From CAYUMU01 sp964445985 (GTDB lineage Bacteria > Planctomycetota > Planctomycetia > Pirellulales > S012-138): 64,000 bases of DNA. The stretch spans positions 79,523 through 143,522 of the forward strand of contig CAYUMU010000005.1 of assembly GCA_964445985.1 (NCBI GenBank). The letters are read 5' to 3'. Shown piece after piece: positions 58,405 through 64,000 of this stretch; position 1 is the first letter of the stretch; each line of letters opens with the position of its first letter. Below the pieces are notes generated by a model. That model was not told where the DNA came from and made no database searches. It worked only from the letters and a program-made list of their open reading frames with translations. The position numbers were made by a program, and so were the translations under genes.

Positions 58405-60030
58405 CTACTTGGCCGTTTCGCTAAACCTCGACTCGCGGACCACCGTGACTTTGATTTCGCCCGGGTAGGTTAGTTGTTCTTCGAATGCCTTGGCAATATC
58501 GCGGCAGATTTTCGCGGCGGCCGAGTCGTCGGTCATTTTGGCGTTGGCCAGCACGCGGACCTCGCGGCCTGCCTGAATGGCAAAGGCCTGATCCACGCCG
58601 GTAAAGTTGCTGGCGATCGATTCCAACTCTTCCATCCGCTTGATGTACCGCTCGAGGGTTTCGCGGCGGGCGCCGGGCCGCGACGCGCTGCAGGCATCGG
58701 CGGAAGCCACCAGCACCGTGTAAGGGCAATCGATTCGCAAGTCGTCGTGATGGCCGAGGGCCGCGTGGACCACTTCGCTCGACTCGCCGTACCGCTTGAG
58801 CAAATCGGCGCCCACCTTGGGGTGGCCACCTTCAACTTCGTGGTCGGCGGCCTTGCCGATATCGTGCAGCAGGCCGCAGCGGCGGGCCAGGCGGCCATCC
58901 ATGCCGAGCTCTTCGGCCATCAGGCCGGTGAGGTATGCCACTTCGATCGAGTGCCGCAGCACGTTCTGGCTGTAGCTGGTGCGGAACTTGAGGCGGCCCA
59001 ACAGGTAGATAATCCGCTCGTGCAAGCCGTGCACGTCGGCCTCCTGGGCGGCCGCTTCGCCGACTTTTTTCAGCAGGGCGTCCATTTCTCCCTGCGTTTC
59101 GATGACGACTTCTTCGATGCGGGAGGGATGGATGCGGCCGTCGGCGATGAGCTTGTTGAGCGAAATTCGGGCCACCTCGCGGCGCACCATATCGAAGGCG
59201 CTCACGATCACCACGCCAGGCGTGTCGTCGATAATCACATCGACGCCGGTGGCCTTTTCGAAGGCGCGAATGTTGCGGCCTTCGCGACCGATGATCCGGC
59301 CCTTCATTTCGTCGCTGGGAATATCGACGGTGCTGGTGGTGGTTTCGGCCGTGTGCGCCGCCGCGTAACGCTGCATGGAGGTGATGAGCATTTCGCGGGC
59401 TTTGGCGTCGCAAATTTCCGCGACACGTTTCTCATGCTTGATGATGAGCGCCCCGGCTTCGTTTTGCAGCTCGACTTCGAGCAGGCTGAGCAGGCGTTTG
59501 GCGGCTTCTTCGCGCGAAAGCCCACTGATGGAGTGCAGCTTTTGCCGCTGCTCTTCCAAGTTGCGCTGCAAGGCTTCCATGGAGGCCTTGTATTCGGCGA
59601 TTTGGTCCGCCAGTTTTTTCTGGTTTCGCTCGACCATTTTTTGTTGCTGGCGAAGCTGGTCGGCGGATTGGTCGGCGGCGTCTTGCCGCTTATCCAGGGC
59701 CCGCTCGCGCTCGTGCATTTCTTCGCGGAGCCGGGCCAGCTCGCGTTCGCCTTCGGCGCGGGCTTGCATGGCCCGCTCTTTAATTTCGAGTTCGGCCTCG
59801 CGGCGCACATTTTCGGCGTCGCGCTGGGCTACCTCGAGGATTTTGGCTTTTTTGGTCTCGATGTCGCGCTCGTAGAGCTTATCGAGAAATTTGACGAGAA
59901 AAACCGCCAAACCGCCAGCCACGGCGGCCGTAATTGCAACGAGAGCGACTTCGCCCCCGGTAACTGCCAATAGCGCTGCCTCGGGCACCTGCAAGCTCCC
60001 TGGGTGAGATGCCAAATGAAGAGTCGCCAT
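58405..60030 (-). CDS. rny: Ribonuclease Y
   Basis: 541 residues. An N-terminal membrane helix (VALVAITAAVAGGLAVFLV, about 28-47) is followed by a long coiled coil (about 50-200), a KH domain (GRIIGREGRNIRAFEKATGV), and the HD phosphohydrolase domain with CGLLHDIGKAADHE and ALGHHDDL. RNase Y is a membrane-anchored endoribonuclease that begins mRNA decay. Two upstream start codons (GTG 60033, ATG 60030) lie next to each other; the latter is used. Downstream ymdB is 236 bases away. Confidence 0.95.
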   Translation of the reverse strand: MATLHLASHPGSLQVPEAALLAVTGGEVALVAITAAVAGGLAVFLVKFLDKLYERDIETKKAKILEVAQRDAENVRREAELEIKERAMQARAEGERELARLREEMHERERALDKRQDAADQSADQLRQQQKMVERNQKKLADQIAEYKASMEALQRNLEEQRQKLHSISGLSREEAAKRLLSLLEVELQNEAGALIIKHEKRVAEICDAKAREMLITSMQRYAAAHTAETTTSTVDIPSDEMKGRIIGREGRNIRAFEKATGVDVIIDDTPGVVIVSAFDMVRREVARISLNKLIADGRIHPSRIEEVVIETQGEMDALLKKVGEAAAQEADVHGLHERIIYLLGRLKFRTSYSQNVLRHSIEVAYLTGLMAEELGMDGRLARRCGLLHDIGKAADHEVEGGHPKVGADLLKRYGESSEVVHAALGHHDDLRIDCPYTVLVASADACSASRPGARRETLERYIKRMEELESIASNFTGVDQAFAIQAGREVRVLANAKMTDDSAAAKICRDIAKAFEEQLTYPGEIKVTVVRESRFSETAK

Positions 60031-60227
60031 CACCGGAAGGGTGAGCGAACCAAGCCAGCGCGGCAGGCAAAAGCTACGACGGCCCGCGAGCGTGGTGAGC
60101 TATTCAGCCCACCAGCGGCAGCCAGCAAGAGCCTGGGAAATGAAAAATAGGCGTGAACTGGAGTAACGCGCCCACGTTTAGTGTTGATGACCCATTTCAT
60201 GACGAAACGAGTCAACTGCTCCCCAAG

Positions 60228-60530
60228 TTATCGGGGCGAAGGACGGGAGAACCTCTCATGACGAGTCACCCCAGGCGGGGGTCCCCACGAGTTGAATTGA
60301 TCATATCCTGGCAGGCGAGCTAGCCACGCCGCGAAACCATTCCCATGCGCCCTGAGGCTCCCCGCTTGAGGCGAGCCTAAGTAATGTCGCTCCGGTAACC
60401 GGTGCGAACTTGCTTCCATCAGGGACTTCCGTTCCAAGTAAATGACTACCGGAACCAGACGAAGGGAGGTGAATCGCGACGCAAGAAACTGCAACACCCA
60501 CTGCAAGATGACGATCAGTAGATCCATCAT
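60228..60530 (-). CDS. Doubtful small ORF, second of a coupled pair
   Basis: 100 codons from ATG 60530. The first 20 residues form a likely membrane segment (DLLIVILQWVLQFLASRFTS). The rest is Pro/Arg/Gly-rich and does not look well conserved. The ATG overlaps the stop of the upstream ORF (ATGA), an operon-like arrangement. Possibly a remnant. Confidence 0.2.
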   Translation of the reverse strand: MMDLLIVILQWVLQFLASRFTSLRLVPVVIYLERKSLMEASSHRLPERHYLGSPQAGSLRAHGNGFAAWLARLPGYDQFNSWGPPPGVTRHERFSRPSPR

Positions 60531-60715
60531 CCAAACACTCCCATTAGTGCCAATTCTTGCTTAGTCGTAGTAAGTGCCAGCCAGATGCCCGCCAAGCCCG
60601 CACATCCAGTTGAAACCGGAAGGCGCTCGCGACTTCTTGCTACCACACCAAAAACCGCCCAAGAACCAAAACCGCCAAACAGCGGGGGGCACGGCCCTAT
60701 GGAGCCAAACCTCAC
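60527..60715 (-). CDS. Doubtful small ORF, first of a coupled pair
   Basis: 62 codons from a GTG at 60715 with no strong ribosome-binding site. Two hydrophobic stretches (PLFGGFGSWAVFGVV and CAGLAGIWLALTT) could be membrane spans. It overlaps the next ORF by four bases. Low support. Confidence 0.2.
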   Translation of the reverse strand: MRFGSIGPCPPLFGGFGSWAVFGVVARSRERLPVSTGCAGLAGIWLALTTTKQELALMGVFG

Positions 60716-60997
60716 CCTGCGACGAGGTTCTCAAGCAATTATTGGAAATCACATCGTAACAAAGTCTTGGGGAACTGCAACGTGGGGCGCTAATTTTTGC
60801 CAGTCACTCTGGCATGGAAGATGCTGGGCGCGAGCAAGATGGGACGTCTCTGCGCGTGCCCCCCAGGGTTTCGCAGGCATTTGAATCAGCCAGCGTTTAT
60901 ATTAGGCGGGTCTGCACGCAACTCTCCTCCACCGGCGACTTGCCGGAGTGGGGACCGAACTCGCTGTTCACGATTTATCTTGCCAGGAAAAAACGCC

Positions 60998-62296
60998 ATG
61001 CCGATGTTGCGCCATTATTCCCTGGGGCTGGGGTGTTTGTTGCTCGCCTGTTCGACCGCGTGGGCCCAGGCAAAGGCTCCCACTTTGGAAACGCCCTGGA
61101 AGGTGGGCTTGAGCACCACGGTGATCACTCCCGAAGAAAACATGTGGATGGCCGGATATGCGGCCCGCAAGAAACCTTCGGAAGGGATTGCCCAAGAGCT
61201 GTTTGCCAAGGCCGTGGTGCTGGAAGACGAAGCCGGAACGCGGTTGGCATTGGTCACCATGGACTTGATTGGCGTGCGGCGCGAGGTGCGCGACGCGGTG
61301 GCGGTCGCTTGCCAGGCCAAGTTTGGGATCGCTCCCGAGCGGCTGGTCTTGAATGCCTCGCACACCCACTGTGGCCCGGAGTATCGACCGCGGGCTGGCC
61401 GGGAAGCGGAGGCGCATCGTTATCGTGAGCAGTTGGAGCAGAAACTGGTGAGCCTGGTGGGCAAGGCCACCGAGTCGCTGGAGCCTGCTCGCGTTGCTTA
61501 CTCTCACGCCAAATGCGGCTTTGCGATGAATCGTCGTCGGTATTATGCCCTGAGCGATGATGACATTAACGCCCGGCGGGCGCCCACGCCCGAGGGCGTG
61601 GTGGATCACGCGGTGCCCGTGCTCACGGTGGAAGATTCTGCCGGCGCGCTCAAGGCCATTTTGTTTGGATACGCGTGCCACAATACCACGCTCAGTTCGG
61701 TAACCATTCCCCCGGCGGAGCCCAAGTATCTGTTCAATGGCGACTATGCCGGATTTGCGCAGGAGCGGTTGCAGCAGATATACCCCGATGCGGTGGCCAT
61801 GTTTGTGAATGGTTGCGGCGGCGATCAAAACCCCTACCCTCGCCGCGATCAGGTAAATGGACTGCTGCCGCTGGAACTTGCCAAACATCATGGGACCACC
61901 CTGGCCTATACGGTGGTCGCCGCCATCGGGGCCGGGCCTCGCCCCATCAAAAGCAAGATTCAGGCAGCGATTGCCGACGTGGAGCTCACGCGCAACAACG
62001 ACAAGCCGAGCCATGCCTACCCCGTGCAAGTGGTGCGGCTGGGCGACCACTTAACCCTGGTGGCCTTGGGGAGCGAAACGGTGGTGGACTACGCGCTGCG
62101 GCTCAAGCAAGAGATCAAATCGCCGGCGGTTTGGGTTGCTGGCTATTCGAACGATTACTCCGGCTACGTTCCGAGCCGCCGCGTGGCTTTGGAAGGCGGG
62201 TACGAAGCGGCGAACGACTTCACGACCGATGTGGAAGACCGCATCGTGGGCAAGGTTCATTCGCTTCTTCAGAAACTAACCGAGACCGCCCCCTGA
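60998..62296 (+). CDS. Exported neutral/alkaline ceramidase-like hydrolase
   Basis: 432 residues. Signal peptide RHYSLGLGCLLLACSTAWAQ. The N-terminal part has the neutral ceramidase family pattern TPWKVGLSTTVITPEENMWMAGYAARKKPSEGIAQELFAKA-type opening, ALVTMDLIGVRREVRDA, and NASHTHCGPEY with the zinc-binding HTH motif; VNGCGGDQNPYPR and ALGSETVVDYALRLKQE follow. Known family members hydrolyse ceramide, but planctomycete paralogues are numerous and probably act on other amides or esters. Shorter than eukaryotic ceramidases and lacking the C-terminal domain. AGGAAAAAACGCC precedes the ATG. Confidence 0.85.
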   Translation: MPMLRHYSLGLGCLLLACSTAWAQAKAPTLETPWKVGLSTTVITPEENMWMAGYAARKKPSEGIAQELFAKAVVLEDEAGTRLALVTMDLIGVRREVRDAVAVACQAKFGIAPERLVLNASHTHCGPEYRPRAGREAEAHRYREQLEQKLVSLVGKATESLEPARVAYSHAKCGFAMNRRRYYALSDDDINARRAPTPEGVVDHAVPVLTVEDSAGALKAILFGYACHNTTLSSVTIPPAEPKYLFNGDYAGFAQERLQQIYPDAVAMFVNGCGGDQNPYPRRDQVNGLLPLELAKHHGTTLAYTVVAAIGAGPRPIKSKIQAAIADVELTRNNDKPSHAYPVQVVRLGDHLTLVALGSETVVDYALRLKQEIKSPAVWVAGYSNDYSGYVPSRRVALEGGYEAANDFTTDVEDRIVGKVHSLLQKLTETAP

Positions 62297-62454
62297 CGCG
62301 AAACAGGCCACAATAAGGTTGAGTACCGCGTGCGCACCGTTTACGATCACGCCCAAGCAGGGCGACTTATTGTCGAAGTCCAAAACGCCCCTTGCGCATC
62401 GCTATGTTAGCTTCACACCGTTACGCCCCGCTTTGTCCTCGCTGGAGACAGACG

Positions 62455-63873
62455 ATGTTATCCCTTGCTGCTCGCCTGACGGTTTTTCTGACAGTCGCCG
62501 CCGGATGGAATTGCGCCCTGCTGGCGGCGGAAGCCTACGATCAGGGGGACCGCCGCGAGTTGTTTGTCGATCGCCATCAGATCGAGTCGATGTCGGGCGG
62601 GGCCGAGCTCAAGCTGCACGAGCCGCAACCGGCCGAAGTGGCGATCAAGTTCGATAGCCCTTGGGATGGTCCGGTGTCGGCCTATGTGACGGTGTTCCAA
62701 GACGACGACAAAGTGCGGATGTATTACCGCGGCTCGAAGGCCAGCAACCCGGGCCAAAAGAGCGAGCTGCAGTTTGCCTGCTATGCCGAGAGCCCCGACG
62801 GCAAGGTCTTCACCAAGCCCAAGCTGGGGCTGTTTGAGTTTGAAGGATCGAAAGACAACAACATTGTGTGGGGGAATCCGTCGCACAACTTCGCGGCCTT
62901 CAAAGACACGCGTCCTGGCGTGCCTGCCGAGGAAAAATACAAGGCCCTGCAATCGGCCAACTCGGCCAAGCTGGGCAAAGGTCTGGCGGCCTTCTATTCG
63001 GCAGATGGCATTCATTGGCGCGTGGCCATCGATAAGCCGGTGATCACCAACGGCGCGTTTGACTCGCAGAACCTGGCGTTCTGGGATCCCAACCATCAGG
63101 AGTATCGCAGTTACTATCGCATCTTTACTGATAAGGCGCGCGATATTGCCTGGGCCAAGAGCGACGATTTTCTGTCATGGAGCGATATGAAGCCCATTGA
63201 TCGGCAAGACGCGCCTCGAGAGCACTTCTATACCAATGCCACGCTTCCCTATTTTCGAGCTCCTCACATTTATTTTTCGTTCCCCAAGCGGTTCATGCCT
63301 GGCCGGTCGGGGCGGGAGGGATTCAAGGGCCTTTCCGACGCGGTGTTCATGACCAGCCGCGACGGCGAGAAGTTTGATCGCGAGTTCTTGCAGGCCCTGA
63401 TTCGGCCAGGCCGCGACGAAAAGAACTGGGGCGACCGCGGCACGATGCCTGCCTGGGGTTTGGTGCAGACCGGCCCCGATGAAATGAGCATGTACTATTC
63501 GCAGCACTACCGCGAGCCCACCGCGCACATGCGCCGCGGCGTGTGGCGGCTCGATGGCATCGCCAGCCTGCACGCCGGCGCCACGCCGGGCGAGCTGGTC
63601 ACCAGGCCGTTTACCTTTGCCGGCAACAGCCTCACGCTCAACTACGCCACCAGCGCGGCAGGCAGCGTGCAGGTGGAAATCCAAGACGCCGACGGCAAAG
63701 CCATCCCCGGCTTCTCGCTGGCAGAAGCCACGGAAACCTTTGGCGACAAGATCGACGCCCCCTTTGCCTGGAAAAAGGGAACCGACGTGTCGTCGCTGGC
63801 CGGCAAGCCCATCCGGTTGCGGTTTGCGGTGCGGGATGCGGATGTGTATTCGTACCGGTTTGCGGGGGAGTGA
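62455..63873 (+). CDS. Exported protein with glycosidase-like five-bladed propeller features
   Basis: 472 residues. Signal peptide LSLAARLTVFLTVAAGWNCALLA. The domain up to about 370 has repeated beta segments with Asp/Trp-containing loops, such as VRMYYRGSKASNPG, LGLFEFEGSKDNNIVWGNP, AFYSADGIHWRVAIDKPVI, LAFWDPNHQEYRSYYRI and AWAKSDDFLSWSD. These resemble GH32/GH43/GH68-like five-bladed propellers. The C-terminal 90 residues form a beta-sandwich (TFAGNSLTLNYATSAAGSVQVEIQDADG). Whether it is catalytic is unclear. GGAGA precedes the ATG. It follows the ceramidase-like gene by 158 bases on the same strand. Confidence 0.7.
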   Translation: MLSLAARLTVFLTVAAGWNCALLAAEAYDQGDRRELFVDRHQIESMSGGAELKLHEPQPAEVAIKFDSPWDGPVSAYVTVFQDDDKVRMYYRGSKASNPGQKSELQFACYAESPDGKVFTKPKLGLFEFEGSKDNNIVWGNPSHNFAAFKDTRPGVPAEEKYKALQSANSAKLGKGLAAFYSADGIHWRVAIDKPVITNGAFDSQNLAFWDPNHQEYRSYYRIFTDKARDIAWAKSDDFLSWSDMKPIDRQDAPREHFYTNATLPYFRAPHIYFSFPKRFMPGRSGREGFKGLSDAVFMTSRDGEKFDREFLQALIRPGRDEKNWGDRGTMPAWGLVQTGPDEMSMYYSQHYREPTAHMRRGVWRLDGIASLHAGATPGELVTRPFTFAGNSLTLNYATSAAGSVQVEIQDADGKAIPGFSLAEATETFGDKIDAPFAWKKGTDVSSLAGKPIRLRFAVRDADVYSYRFAGE

Positions 63874-64000
63874 TGGCCAGGTTCTTCTGGAGGCAAAGGC
63901 GCTCTTGGCGGCTGCCCGACGCTACAAGAAGCACGTCGGGTGATGCGCCAAGGCCAGCGCGCATAGATGGGTAACTTGCACAGGCTGGCGCGATGTTGCG

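Larger units (their letters stand above)
60031..60997. other. Long sparsely coding region
   Basis: 967 bases between divergent genes rny (minus) and the ceramidase-like gene (plus). It contains a weak pair of overlapping minus-strand ORFs, listed separately. No tRNA, hairpin-T-run or long repeat is seen. Promoters for both flanking genes must be here. Confidence 0.45.

Noticed and set aside
58474..59973. 499-codon open frame on the plus strand
   Set aside because: Antisense to rny; composition His/Phe/Gly-rich as expected for a reverse frame of a coiled-coil gene.
1..64000. CRISPR array, restriction-modification, retron, CBASS or biosynthetic gene cluster
   Set aside because: I looked for regular spaced repeats, methyltransferase or helicase motifs, reverse transcriptases and megasynthases, and saw none.

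Overview
The window is about 64 kb of high-GC chromosomal DNA that looks like a planctomycete, probably of the Pirellulales type. This is an inference from gene content: very large PQQ/beta-propeller proteins, a DUF1570 protein, an LCCL-domain protein, a neutral ceramidase-like hydrolase, many exported proteins and lipoproteins of unknown function, several ExbB/ExbD-type genes, and abundant GC-rich palindromic intergenic repeats. There is no rRNA, CRISPR array, insertion sequence or prophage that I can recognise. Most genes are chromosomal housekeeping or envelope genes. Small accessory patches are present: a pentapeptide-SMI1 fusion at 0.6-2.2 kb, a lone ParA-like ATPase at 22.7 kb, a lower-GC patch behind tRNA-Leu at 41.8-42.6 kb, and a repeat-rich patch at 53.7-56.3 kb.

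Layout. 0-6.5 kb: the 3' end of lptB, the pentapeptide/SMI1 gene, an exported M28 peptidase, a small exported protein, pterin-4a-carbinolamine dehydratase, a PQQ-propeller protein and a HIT hydrolase. 6.7-13.5 kb: a minus-strand operon reading TPR protein, ExbB/TolQ, ExbD/TolR, then a protein with a TonB-like membrane anchor, a Pro/Ala-rich linker and a prenyltransferase/squalene-oxidase-type toroid. This is the most interesting system in the window, because it looks like a Ton/Tol-type energy-transducing machine with an unusual periplasmic effector domain. 13.7-20.8 kb: a lipoprotein and a 2013-residue exported HEAT + PQQ-propeller protein. 21-27.5 kb: an AhpD-like protein, an SMP-30-like propeller, a ParA-like ATPase, dihydroorotate dehydrogenase and an HtrA/DegQ protease. 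27.8-37.6 kb: a membrane alkaline-phosphatase-superfamily enzyme, small exported proteins, a DASS permease, a FadJ-like beta-oxidation protein, an alpha/beta hydrolase and an LCCL protein.

38-48 kb: a large hybrid histidine kinase, tRNA-Leu(CAG), two small accessory genes, a porin, and a nitrogen module in which amtB is read first and glnB second. amtB is preceded by a near-consensus sigma-54 promoter, so nitrogen control of ammonium uptake is likely. The PII protein has Phe at position 51, where the usual uridylylated Tyr sits. 48-53 kb: a Tat-exported RidA protein, a DUF1570 metallopeptidase-like protein, a BtpA-family protein, an ABC-2 permease, and a cupin-lipoprotein pair. 53.4-56.3 kb: tRNA-Phe and tRNA-Arg, a short possibly truncated ORF, a frameshifted membrane protein, and an SMI1/KNR4 gene flanked by a direct repeat of about 90 bp. 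56-64 kb: a zinc alcohol dehydrogenase, YmdB and RNase Y (the Bacillus rny-ymdB pair), a long sparsely coding stretch, a ceramidase-like protein and an exported propeller-like protein.

Coordinates include stop codons. Start sites were chosen from visible Shine-Dalgarno sequences and signal peptides. All family calls are by eye from translated sequence, without database searches.
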